64,000 nt of DNA from an uncultured Clostridia bacterium. Its GTDB lineage: Bacteria; Bacillota; Clostridia; Christensenellales; UBA1242. Position numbers and translations under genes: made by a program. The notes under the pieces were generated by a model. That model saw only the letters and a program-made list of their open reading frames with translations, made no database searches and was not told the DNA's origin. Shown here piece after piece: positions 28,535 to 36,781 of the stretch (position 1 is its first letter; each line of letters begins with the position of its first letter). Where the stretch lies: NCBI GenBank assembly GCA_934754355.1, contig CAKVID010000003.1, positions 124,001 through 188,000 of the forward strand, given 5' to 3'.

Positions 28535-29633
28535 ATGATACTAAATGACCAAAAAGAAAGAGTACAAAAAATTGTCGGCAATCTGAAAATTATTGCCGAC
28601 TGTCTTTGACGAAGAAAATTTGTCCAAAGAATTAGAAATAAAGAAAGAGGAAAGTCTAAAGCCAGAAGTGTATAGCAACCCCGCTCTTAGTAGTAGTGTA
28701 AATAAGAGCATTAAGAAAATGACTTTTGAATTAGACAAATTATCTAGTTCTCGCAAACGCATTAGCGACTTGCAAGAATTTATAGATATGTGCGAAAGCG
28801 AAGGCGATGAGAGCATGCTAGAAGAAATTGATACAGGTATCAAAAATCTAGAAGAAGAGATAAATGAATTGTATCTAGAAACTTTGCTTTCGGGCGAATA
28901 TGATAATAATAATGCTTATGTCAAAATCCATAGTGGAGCAGGCGGTACAGAGGCTTGCGACTGGGCGGGAATGTTGCAGAGAATGTATGAGATGTACGCC
29001 GAGAAGAATGGATTTAAGTGTGTAATGACAGACAAAATTGATGGCGATGGTGCAGGGGTCAAGAGTGTTACGCTCAAAATTAGCGGAGACAATGCATATG
29101 GATATTTAAAAGGCGAAATGGGTGTGCATAGACTTGTTAGAATTAGTCCATTTGATGCTAATAAACGCAGACACACAAGTTTTGCATCGGTTGAGGTAAT
29201 GCCAGAGATTGACCAAAATGTCCAAGTAGAAATCCGCCAAGAAGATTTAAAAGTAGATGTTTATCGTTCGGGTGGTGCTGGTGGTCAGCATGTTAATACA
29301 ACAGATAGTGCAGTTAGAATTACACATATTCCAACAGGAATAGTTGTTGCTTGCCAACAAGAGCGTTCACAATTAAAGAATAGAGAAATGGCAATGGAAA
29401 TGCTAAAAAGTAAATTAATTGCATTGGAATTAGACAAGAAAATGCAAGAAAGTTTGGCTCTTAAAGGCGATGCCAAGAAGATAGAATGGGGAAGCCAAAT
29501 TAGAAGTTATGTATTCTGCCCATATACAATGGTCAAAGACCATAGAACAAATTATGAGACTAGTGATGTTTATGGTGTAATGGACGGCAATATCCAAGAC
29601 TTTATATTTGAATTTTTGAAAGTTATTAATTAG
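28535..29633 (+). CDS. prfB: Peptide chain release factor 2, via +1 programmed frameshift
   Basis: RF2 terminates translation at UGA and UAA. Translation starts at ATG 28535 (AAAGGA upstream) and reaches codons CTT TGA C at 28604-28610: codon 25 is an in-frame UGA, as in most bacterial prfB genes, and a +1 slip on CTT reads GAC and continues to 29633 (about 365 residues). The body shows the GGAGGQHVN catalytic loop and the RISPFD segment with the SPF tripeptide that reads UGA. The usual SD-like AGGGGG three bases before CTT is absent; instead a perfect 9-bp hairpin (28574-28582/28592-28600) ends at that place. Followed 13 bases later by tsaD, probably as an operon. Confidence 0.95.
28574..28610 (+). 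promoter_or_regulatory. prfB recoding site with upstream hairpin
   Basis: GTCGGCAAT and ATTGCCGAC form a perfect 9-bp stem with a 9-base loop; TGT separates it from the slippery CTT TGA C. No A/G-rich SD mimic is present. The CTTTGAC heptamer is canonical; a stimulatory role for the hairpin is inference. Confidence 0.7.
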
Positions 29634-29646
29634 AAAAGAGAAAAAT

Positions 29647-30741
29647 ATGTATTCAGAAATATCTAGAGAAAAATTTAAGAAATTAGTAAAGACCTATAAA
29701 GAAAGAGATATATTGGTGCTAGGAATAGAAAGCAGTTGTGATGAGACTGCTATAGCAGTTGTTCGTAATGGTAGAGAAATACTTTCTAATATTGTAGCAA
29801 CCCAAATAGACATTCATGCTAGGTTTGGAGGGGTTGTACCCGAAGTGGCTAGTAGAAATCATCTAATGGCAATAGATAGTTGCCTTGATGAGGCCTTGAA
29901 AGAAGCGGGTGTAACTCTGGGCGATATAGACGCAATTGCCGTTACTTATGGAGCAGGCTTAATTGGTGCGTTGATGGTTGGCGTTAATTATGCCAAAGCA
30001 CTAGCCTATGCTACTAATTTGCCACTTATAGCGGTTAATCATATCAAAGGACACATAAGTGCCAATTATCTAACTCATAAGTCTCTTACCCCACCATTTG
30101 TAAGCCTAATTGTAAGCGGTGGACACACTGCATTGCTCAAGCAAAAGACTTATGATAAATTTGAGATGTTAGGCTCTACAACTGATGATGCAGTAGGCGA
30201 ATGTTATGACAAAGTTGCCAAATGTTTGGGGCTAGGCTATCCGGGTGGAATTAAGATAGATAAATTATCTAGCGAGGGCAGTAATAATATTAAGATTATA
30301 ACTCACCCAATCTTGCCGGGCACTTATGATTTTAGTTTTAGTGGTGTAAAGACAAGTGTAATTAATCTCGTACATAAATTAAAACAAAATGGAGAAGAAA
30401 TCCCAGTTGCAGATATATGTACATCATTCCAAACTCAAGTAATAGACGAAATAGTATCTAAGAGTGTGAAAGCCGTACTCAAAGATAAAAGCAAAAAATT
30501 AGTAGTAGGTGGCGGGGTGTCTGCCAATTCTTATCTTCGTAGCAAATTAGAAGAAGAGAGCAAAAGCAAAGGCTTCCAACTATTCTTCCCCGAAGTGCAA
30601 TTGTCTGGGGATAATGGAGCAATGATTGCAAGTGAGGGATACTTCCAAATAATCTCCAATAGAGGACTTGCGGATTTGGATTTGACCCCATCTCCTAATA
30701 TCAATCTTAAGTGGGAACGAAGAAGAGAGAAAAATATTTAA
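29647..30741 (+). CDS. tsaD: tRNA N6-threonylcarbamoyladenosine transferase TsaD
   Basis: Transfers threonylcarbamoyl to A37 of ANN-decoding tRNAs, with TsaB, TsaE and TsaC. ASKHA fold: LGIESSCDETA phosphate-binding loop near residue 25, metal-binding His132 and His136 in NHIKGH, SGGHTALL, the GECYDKVAKCLGLGYPGG block and FSFSGVKTS, and a late GGGVSANSYLR motif. 364 residues; about 20 extra residues precede the first conserved strand. The ATG lies 13 bases after prfB with an AAAAGAG ribosome site. It ends at a shared terminator. Confidence 0.97.
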   Translation: MYSEISREKFKKLVKTYKERDILVLGIESSCDETAIAVVRNGREILSNIVATQIDIHARFGGVVPEVASRNHLMAIDSCLDEALKEAGVTLGDIDAIAVTYGAGLIGALMVGVNYAKALAYATNLPLIAVNHIKGHISANYLTHKSLTPPFVSLIVSGGHTALLKQKTYDKFEMLGSTTDDAVGECYDKVAKCLGLGYPGGIKIDKLSSEGSNNIKIITHPILPGTYDFSFSGVKTSVINLVHKLKQNGEEIPVADICTSFQTQVIDEIVSKSVKAVLKDKSKKLVVGGGVSANSYLRSKLEEESKSKGFQLFFPEVQLSGDNGAMIASEGYFQIISNRGLADLDLTPSPNINLKWERRREKNI

Positions 30742-30744
30742 AAT

Positions 30745-30783
30745 AAAAAAAGATTGAGATTAAATTTATATCAATCTTTTTTT
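30745..30783. terminator. Bidirectional terminator between tsaD and degV-like gene
   Basis: AAAAAAAGATTGA pairs with TCAATCTTTTTTT around a 13-base loop, U-runs on both strands, between convergent genes. Confidence 0.88.
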
Positions 30784-30805
30784 ATTTACTTCTATTAATT
30801 TCTAA

Positions 30806-31642
30806 TTACTTATTAATAAATAGTACACCTATACAATTAGGACCGCAATGGCTAGAAACTGTGCCACCAGCATATGTATTGTAGATATTTTTGAAGCCTC
30901 TCTCTTGTAATTTTTGGGTTAGTAATGCTTCGGCATCTGGCATTGGAGAAGAGTGGGTAATGAATACATAATCTAGTATTGGATTAGGATTTGCTACTAG
31001 TAAATCGTCTATATATTTCTCTACAACTTTGGTCATGCCACCCATGTATTTTTTGCCTAGTATCATTTTGCCTTTTTCTACGATTATTTGAGGCTTAATC
31101 TTAAGTAAATTAGCACCAAGTAGTGTAAGAGCAGAACATCTGCCACCTTTGTACAAATAATTAAGTTTCTCTAGTACAAAGCCTGCTTCTACTTTCTCAG
31201 TTGTTGCATTTAGGATATCATAAATTTCTTGAGCAGTGTGTCTATCATCGGCAAGTTCTCTTCCCTTGATTGCAAGAAGCGCTATTCCAGTCGACAAAGA
31301 TTTGCTATCTACTACAAATACATTCTCCATGTCCTTGGCAGCGCTTACAGCATTGTTGTATGCACTACTCATAAGTGAACTAAGTGAGATATGAACTATA
31401 GCGTCATATTCTTTTAGTAAGTTCTCAAAGTGTGTCTTGAATTGGTCAGGACTAACAGCACTTGTCTTAGGTAGTTTCTTACTCTCGTCTACAAATTCAA
31501 AGATTTCTTTGCTAATTCCAATTCTATCTTCTACTAATTGGTCACCCATATTGATTGTAAATGGGGTGGTTTTTATATTATATTTATCCAAAAGTTCTTG
31601 GGATAAATCAATTGTACTTTCTGCAGATATTGCAATTTTCAT
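30806..31642 (-). CDS. DegV family fatty-acid-binding protein 1
   Basis: 278 residues. DegV/FakB proteins hold a fatty acid in a deep pocket; FakB-type members present it to the kinase FakA. N-terminal domain: IAISAESTIDLSQELLDKY, then KLPKTSAVSPDQF, the conserved SSLMSSAYNNA and VDSKSLSTGIALL; C-terminal domain: LNYLYKGGRCSALTLLGANLLKIKP and the terminal SSHCGPNCIGVLF. No FakA-like kinase is in the window. Ribosome site AGGAG eight bases before ATG. A paralogue lies at 45445. Confidence 0.93.
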   Translation of the reverse strand: MKIAISAESTIDLSQELLDKYNIKTTPFTINMGDQLVEDRIGISKEIFEFVDESKKLPKTSAVSPDQFKTHFENLLKEYDAIVHISLSSLMSSAYNNAVSAAKDMENVFVVDSKSLSTGIALLAIKGRELADDRHTAQEIYDILNATTEKVEAGFVLEKLNYLYKGGRCSALTLLGANLLKIKPQIIVEKGKMILGKKYMGGMTKVVEKYIDDLLVANPNPILDYVFITHSSPMPDAEALLTQKLQERGFKNIYNTYAGGTVSSHCGPNCIGVLFINK

Positions 31643-31940
31643 ATTTAATTCTCCTGATTACAATAAAATGAATTTGGTCTCTTTTTAAACCTAGTTATAT
31701 TTTACTTTGTAAATAGATTTTTTACACCCTAATTAGCATATTTGCGTCTCTCTCATTCAATTTGCCTATTCTACTGCCAAAAAGCCATCTCTCTTGCCAA
31801 GAGAGTAGGTATTTTTACTTGTCAAAGAGTAGAAAATTGTGTTAATATATATGTAGAATTGTGAGGATTATTACTTTAGTAATAAAAGTACTTCCGTGCG
31901 GGTAGTTATTTGTATTGCTAAATAAATTAGAGGATTAAAT

Positions 31941-32537
31941 ATGAACGCTGATGATATCAAAACTAATTTTTCGCAAAATTTAATAAACTTGAGAAAAGCC
32001 AAAAATCTAACTCAATTGCAATTAGCCGAGAAACTTAATTATAGCGATAAGGCAGTATCCAAATGGGAAGTTGGCAGTGTTTTGCCCGATGTAGAGACAA
32101 TGCAAAGTATTGCCGAATTTTTTGGTGTAACTGTTAATGATTTAATTTATGCTAGGAAGAAGCGTGTGCTTAGGGAATTTTATAAGACACATTTATTTAC
32201 AACCTTGCTTGTGTCTGTTAGTATTTGGTTTGTAGCCACTATTATATTTTTCATACTAGATAGTGCTACTAGTCTTGGTCGTACTTGGCTTACATTTATT
32301 TATACTATCCCAGTTAATGCTATTGTGCTTATTGTATTCTCGGCAATTTGGTTCAAGAAATTCTATATTTATTTATCTTCATCTATTTGTTTGTGGTCAA
32401 TAATCACAGCCATATATGTCACTCTTGCCAATAGTCAATTGTGGTTTATATTTATAGTAGGCTTGCTTGGTCAAGCAGTAATATTCTTTGCAATGCCTAT
32501 CAAGAAGAGAAATAAACAAATATCCAAGATAGAATAG
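31941..32537 (+). CDS. XRE-family regulator fused to a membrane domain
   Basis: 198 residues. Residues 8-62 form a standard XRE HTH (LINLRKAKNLTQLQLAEKL, YSDKAVSKWEVGSVLPD, MQSIAEFFGVTVNDLIY). After a basic linker, four hydrophobic segments (about 78-100, 106-128, 134-155, 160-180) anchor the protein in the membrane. Such membrane-tethered XRE proteins are common in Firmicutes; ligand and targets are unknown. It is followed 44 bases later by the DUF885-like gene, which may be co-transcribed. Ribosome site GAGG. Confidence 0.88.
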   Translation: MNADDIKTNFSQNLINLRKAKNLTQLQLAEKLNYSDKAVSKWEVGSVLPDVETMQSIAEFFGVTVNDLIYARKKRVLREFYKTHLFTTLLVSVSIWFVATIIFFILDSATSLGRTWLTFIYTIPVNAIVLIVFSAIWFKKFYIYLSSSICLWSIITAIYVTLANSQLWFIFIVGLLGQAVIFFAMPIKKRNKQISKIE

Positions 32538-32581
32538 ATATTTTAATTTACATAAATGTATAGTGGAAAAATGGAGAACTT

Positions 32582-33796
32582 ATGAAAATTTTAGAAACTA
32601 AAGATTGGAAAAATAAAATAGCATTCGATAATGTTACATACAAAAATGTCAAAAGATATAGCCTAATGCTTAATACTTACGAAAGAGAAATAATGGAGAA
32701 ACAAATTGAATTCTATCGTAAGCATTTCTCTTTGCAACAAGTAATGACACATTTCCGTAAATTGAAGACTAAGAAAGACAAAGAGATATTTATCAAAGCC
32801 GTTCTCAAGAGGCAAGATAATATATTTTATATTCCCAATGAGATAAGAAGTACGATGCTCAAAGTTATTCGTACTGAATTTGATGACGCTCTAGATTTCT
32901 TCACTATTCTTCTAAGTAAAGGGTGTAGTCAGAAACCTACTAATATCATCAAACAATTGTACAAAGATGTCTTGCAAGATTTCTATCCAAATATCATCAA
33001 ATTAATTAATAAATATCGCAAGCATAGAGAAATTCCAACATCTAAGAAAATACTTAAACCCGAAGCAATTGAGAATACTGCAAGGGCGCTTATTGGCGAA
33101 CTTCAGAATGACTATCAATTATCTGTTATCTATGGCAGAAGTTCTATTAGAAAGTCAGTGCCAATTTCTATAGTCGATGACTATGGCTATGGCGAATGGA
33201 TAAGCAAAAATGTCAGTTATAATAACAATAGATTTTTCATTTATTCCAATAATAATAGACTAACCGATGTTGCACTAAGACATATGGTGTACTTCAATGT
33301 TTATCCGGGTTATGCGCATTTTTATAATACAGTTGTAGATGATGTCAAGAAAAATACTTGCTTCGATAATGGTGCGTCACTTTTAATTAACGGCTGGGCA
33401 ATGTATGCAATGTGCCATAATAAAAATACTGCATTCTCTCAGAATTTCATGATAGAGGGTGCAAATATAGCATATTTCTTGTTGCTAAATAATTTGGAGA
33501 AAGGCTACGAGAGAGCATATAATTATTTGCTATCCAAATATCCTAGAAGCAAGGCTATTAATTATATGCTAGATTACTGCGGATATCCGGGACACTACTT
33601 AAGTTATGTTCTAGGCGCTCTTGCAATCGAGACATCAATTAGTAGAGGATTTGCTAGCACTCCAGTTGAGTTCTTGCAGAATTTAAGTACTATTGATTGC
33701 GGGGATTATTTGTGCTTGTATTCCCCTAAGAAACAGAAGAAAATTGCCAAACAAATAATAACCTCCAAGGTTGTTAGTAAATTTGCAAAAAATTAG
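32582..33796 (+). CDS. DUF885-like protein lacking the metal-binding residues
   Basis: 404 residues. The C-terminal half keeps the skeleton of the DUF885 (putative zinc peptidase) family: FNVYPGYAHF (around residue 241) in the place of HExYPGHHxQ, INGWAMYAMC (271) in the place of EGWAxYAE, and CGYPGHYLSYVLG (335) as the late PGxxLSYxxG motif. The His and Glu that would bind metal are replaced, so it is probably not an active peptidase. The N-terminal half is helical and basic. Assignment rests on motif spacing seen by eye. It lies behind the membrane-tethered regulator; its role is unknown. Confidence 0.6.
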   Translation: MKILETKDWKNKIAFDNVTYKNVKRYSLMLNTYEREIMEKQIEFYRKHFSLQQVMTHFRKLKTKKDKEIFIKAVLKRQDNIFYIPNEIRSTMLKVIRTEFDDALDFFTILLSKGCSQKPTNIIKQLYKDVLQDFYPNIIKLINKYRKHREIPTSKKILKPEAIENTARALIGELQNDYQLSVIYGRSSIRKSVPISIVDDYGYGEWISKNVSYNNNRFFIYSNNNRLTDVALRHMVYFNVYPGYAHFYNTVVDDVKKNTCFDNGASLLINGWAMYAMCHNKNTAFSQNFMIEGANIAYFLLLNNLEKGYERAYNYLLSKYPRSKAINYMLDYCGYPGHYLSYVLGALAIETSISRGFASTPVEFLQNLSTIDCGDYLCLYSPKKQKKIAKQIITSKVVSKFAKN

Positions 33797-33975
33797 AATT
33801 AAAGCCATAATTTCATGCTAGTTAGCCTGCTATTGACTTATATTCCCAAATATGCTAAAATATATGTGGTTCAATTGAAAGTAAATAGAAAATAGAATAA
33901 TTGAACTGACAACAAATTTTTATAAAAATAGTTGTCATAGTTGCGTGTGCAACTAAATGGGGGATTAAAAATATT

Positions 33976-34308
33976 ATGTCAACATATGGTAATAATTTCA
34001 AGGCTAGCATTAGTGAAATTACAAACGACGCACTAAATGCATTTGAGCCAGAATTTATAGAAATAATGGAAGAAGAGAAAATTCCTAGAGATATCTGGGA
34101 ATATATCCAAGCCAAAGACTATAGAAATATGCAGAAGAAATTTTATGGAAAAGATGCAGAAACTCTACTTGCAGTAGTTAGATATATTAATGGTAGAGTG
34201 GAGAGTGGCTTGCGTGACCCACATAAAGGCGAGGCTGAGGTTGTGGCATTGCTAAAGTTAATTGATGACGCCCAAAATGTCAAAGAGAAAGATGATTTCA
34301 TGATGTAA
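33976..34308 (+). CDS. Hypothetical acidic helical protein
   Basis: 110 residues, no family recognised. Predicted helices, no membrane segment or Cys. A run of acidic residues (FEPEFIEIMEEEK) and the sequence YIQAKDYRNMQKKFYGKDAETL stand out. A GGGGGA stretch upstream is the likely ribosome site, at long spacing. It is followed closely by another small unknown (34349), and the pair is probably one transcript. Confidence 0.65.
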   Translation: MSTYGNNFKASISEITNDALNAFEPEFIEIMEEEKIPRDIWEYIQAKDYRNMQKKFYGKDAETLLAVVRYINGRVESGLRDPHKGEAEVVALLKLIDDAQNVKEKDDFMM

Positions 34309-34348
34309 TTTAATATAAAGAACTTCATAAAGATTGGTGTTATTAATT

Positions 34349-34726
34349 ATGACAAATATTTCAGATAAATTTATATATAAATATGCCAAAAATCGTTTGT
34401 CTGAGATAGACGATAATTTTTTGAATATATTAAAGAGTGTACAATCAGGCTCGGTCCTTGAAGATTTTTATAGGAGTGTGTATTATTACAAAAAGACCAC
34501 ACTGCAAATGAAAAAACTAAGTATGGTGGATTTGATGGCTCTTGCTAGAATATTAGACAAAACTCTAAGCGGGTGCGATAATATTTATAGTATGAAATAT
34601 ATTACAACTAAGCCTTATTTGGTGGCTTGTTTAAATTTAATAATTGAGACTTACGAGAATAGTTTGGAAGAAATTACAGATATAGAAGAAGATGGCAATC
34701 TTCCAGATTGTCTTGATGGCAAATAA
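34349..34726 (+). CDS. Hypothetical small helical protein
   Basis: 125 residues from ATG 34349 (MTNISDKF); upstream GTG/TTG codons in frame are less likely. Helical with a Tyr/Lys-rich middle (DFYRSVYYYKKTTLQMKKL) and an acidic C-terminus (EEITDIEEDGNLPDCLDGK). No membrane segment or motif recognised. 40 bases after the preceding gene. Confidence 0.6.
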   Translation: MTNISDKFIYKYAKNRLSEIDDNFLNILKSVQSGSVLEDFYRSVYYYKKTTLQMKKLSMVDLMALARILDKTLSGCDNIYSMKYITTKPYLVACLNLIIETYENSLEEITDIEEDGNLPDCLDGK

Positions 34727-34870
34727 TAATAAATATTAATTAAATTAACGCTTAATCAAAATAACATTTGTGTAATTGATGGGCTGATATATATCAAATA
34801 GAAATAAAGATATTTATTAATTTAAAATAAGATAATTGTTAAATAGAAATCGATGTATTGTAAAAAATAA

Positions 34871-34908
34871 AAAACTGCGAAGATATTATTCCTCGCAGTT
34901 TTTTTTTT
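34871..34908. terminator. Bidirectional terminator downstream of glyQS
   Basis: AAAACTGCGA pairs with TCGCAGTTTT, with U-runs on both sides; it ends glyQS (leftward) and the small gene pair (rightward). Confidence 0.88.
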
Positions 34909-34929
34909 GTGATTTTTTGCTTGCTATTA

Positions 34930-36315
34930 TTAGAATTCAATTTTCTCTTCAATATAATTTTTCAAGTCGTCAATATTTAGTCTAATTTGTTCCATGCTAT
35001 CTCTATCTCTAATAGTTACAGTGTTATTCTCCAAAGTATCAAAGTCAATAGTTACGCAATATGGCGTGCCAATTTCATCTTGTCTACGATAACGCTTGCC
35101 AATAGAACCGCTTTCATCGTATGCACAATTAAATCTCTTGCTAAGGCTCTTGTATACTTCTTTTGCCTTGTCAGATAATTTCTTGGATAGTGGAAGAATT
35201 GCAACTTTGTATGGAGCAAGGGCAGGGATTAAGTGAAGAACAATTCTTGTATCACCCTCTCCAATAGTTTCCTCATCATATGCATTGCATAGAATTGTCA
35301 AGAACATTCTATCTACACCAAGTGCGGGTTCTACTACATAAGGAATATATTTCTCATTAGTGATAGGGTCTAGATATTCCATATTCTCGCCACTGAATTT
35401 CTGGTGTTGATTTAGGTCATAATCTGTTCTATCTGCAATACCCCATAGTTCTCCCCAACCGAATGGGAATAAGAATTCAAAGTCGCAAGTAGCCTTGCTA
35501 TAGAAACACAATTCTTCTTTGGAGTGGTCTCTTTCTCTTAGGTTCTCTTTCTTGATGCCTAAGTCTAGAAGCCATCTTCTCATCTCTCCCTTGTAGTAAT
35601 TGAACCACCCTAGGTCTGTTCCCGGTTTGCAGAAGAACTCTAGTTCCATTTGTTCAAATTCTCTAGTTCTGAATATGAAATTTCCCGGAGTTATCTCGTT
35701 TCTGAAACTTCTACCCATTTGTGCTATTCCAAAAGGTATTTTTGGTCTCTCAGTTCTTACAACATTCTTGTAGTCTACAAACATTGCTTGGGCTGTCTCT
35801 GGACGCAAATATACTTCACTCTTGGCATCATCAGTTACACCCATATAAGTCTTGAACATAAGGTTGAAATTTCTAAGTCCAGTGAAATTGCTCTTGCCAC
35901 AATTAGGACATTTAACTTTGTATTCGGCTATAAATTTCTCAAGTCTTTCGTTATTTAATTCGCCTACATTTATATCCATTTTGTTTTCGTTTACATAGTC
36001 TTCGATTAATTTGTCTGCACGATGTCTTGTTTTGCATTCTTTGCAATCAATTAGAGGGTCGCTAAATCCAGCCAAGTGACCGCTTGCTTGCCATACTTTA
36101 GGGTTCATTATTATTGCGGCATCAATGCCTACATTATATTCATTCTCGTGTACAAATCTCTGCCACCAAAGTTCCTTGATATTCTTTTTTAGTTCGCTTC
36201 CAATTGGGCCATAATCCCAACTATTAGCAAGACCGCCATATATCTCGCTTCCGGGAAATACGAAGCCTCTATTTTTACATAAATTTACAATTTTGTCCAT
36301 TGTTATCTCTGTCAT
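34930..36315 (-). CDS. glyQS: Glycine--tRNA ligase, single-chain dimeric type
   Basis: Class II synthetase that charges tRNA-Gly. 461 residues, the alpha2 form rather than the bacterial alpha2beta2. Class II motifs are readable: FPGSEIYGGLANSWDYGP near the N-terminus, a Cys4 zinc-like cluster (CKECKTRHR and CPNCGKSN) in the insertion, motif 2 region RPETAQAMF and FRNEITPGNFIFRTREFEQMEL, and motif 3 GVDRMFLTIL. The anticodon-binding domain with YDESGSIGKRYRRQDEIGTP is C-terminal. AAAGGAG site eight bases before ATG. Controlled by the T-box at 36335-36600. Confidence 0.97.
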   Translation of the reverse strand: MTEITMDKIVNLCKNRGFVFPGSEIYGGLANSWDYGPIGSELKKNIKELWWQRFVHENEYNVGIDAAIIMNPKVWQASGHLAGFSDPLIDCKECKTRHRADKLIEDYVNENKMDINVGELNNERLEKFIAEYKVKCPNCGKSNFTGLRNFNLMFKTYMGVTDDAKSEVYLRPETAQAMFVDYKNVVRTERPKIPFGIAQMGRSFRNEITPGNFIFRTREFEQMELEFFCKPGTDLGWFNYYKGEMRRWLLDLGIKKENLRERDHSKEELCFYSKATCDFEFLFPFGWGELWGIADRTDYDLNQHQKFSGENMEYLDPITNEKYIPYVVEPALGVDRMFLTILCNAYDEETIGEGDTRIVLHLIPALAPYKVAILPLSKKLSDKAKEVYKSLSKRFNCAYDESGSIGKRYRRQDEIGTPYCVTIDFDTLENNTVTIRDRDSMEQIRLNIDDLKNYIEEKIEF

Positions 36316-36334
36316 AATTTTATCTCCTTTTGAT

Positions 36335-36600
36335 TATTCAAAGAAAAATCCCTTACACCAAAATAGCAAAAATAAATGTACATTCTGCATTCGTTGGTTA
36401 TAAGGGACGATATTACTTAACCGCGGTTCCACCCTAATTGATTTGAATATTTTCAAATCCATCTTTTTGTTTTTGACAAGAACATTTAAACTTGGATATT
36501 CATTTGCAATATCTATCCATCGCAAATCGCCACTTTGCTTCAAATATAGCCATTGCTATACTTAGGATATTTACCCTAATCAAATTTTTTGTTATAGGGA
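36335..36600 (-). promoter_or_regulatory. T-box leader of glyQS (tRNA-Gly sensing attenuator)
   Basis: The minus strand carries the textbook T-box core AGGGTGGAACCGCGG (about 36421-36435). AGGG next to it can pair with CCCU of the downstream element to make the antiterminator; otherwise TCCCTTATAACC pairs with GGTGTAAGGGA (36349-36359 with 36395-36406), a terminator followed by a U-run (36342-36349). Several hairpins upstream (36480-36600) make Stem I and following helices; a GGC triplet, a Gly codon, occurs among them but I cannot fix the specifier by eye. Confidence 0.93.
36342..36407 (-). terminator. Terminator of the glyQS T-box
   Basis: Stem between 36395-36406 and 36349-36359 with a long loop, followed leftward by GATTTTTCTTT. 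It is the off state of the T-box. Confidence 0.8.
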
Positions 36601-36781
36601 ATTTTCTTATGTGTAAATTTTAACACTGCCAGTATAAATTTGCAAGCGATTTTTGAAATTTTAAGAATTATTGTTTGAATTTTGTGTAGTGATATGTTAA
36701 TATATTAGAAATGATATATTAATAAATATATTTTTATTTTGGCATTTTTGCCACAAAAATTAACTAAATTAGGAAATTGAT

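Noticed and set aside
36334..36543. 69-residue reading frame upstream of glyQS
   Set aside because: It lies wholly in the T-box leader, covering the core and terminator.
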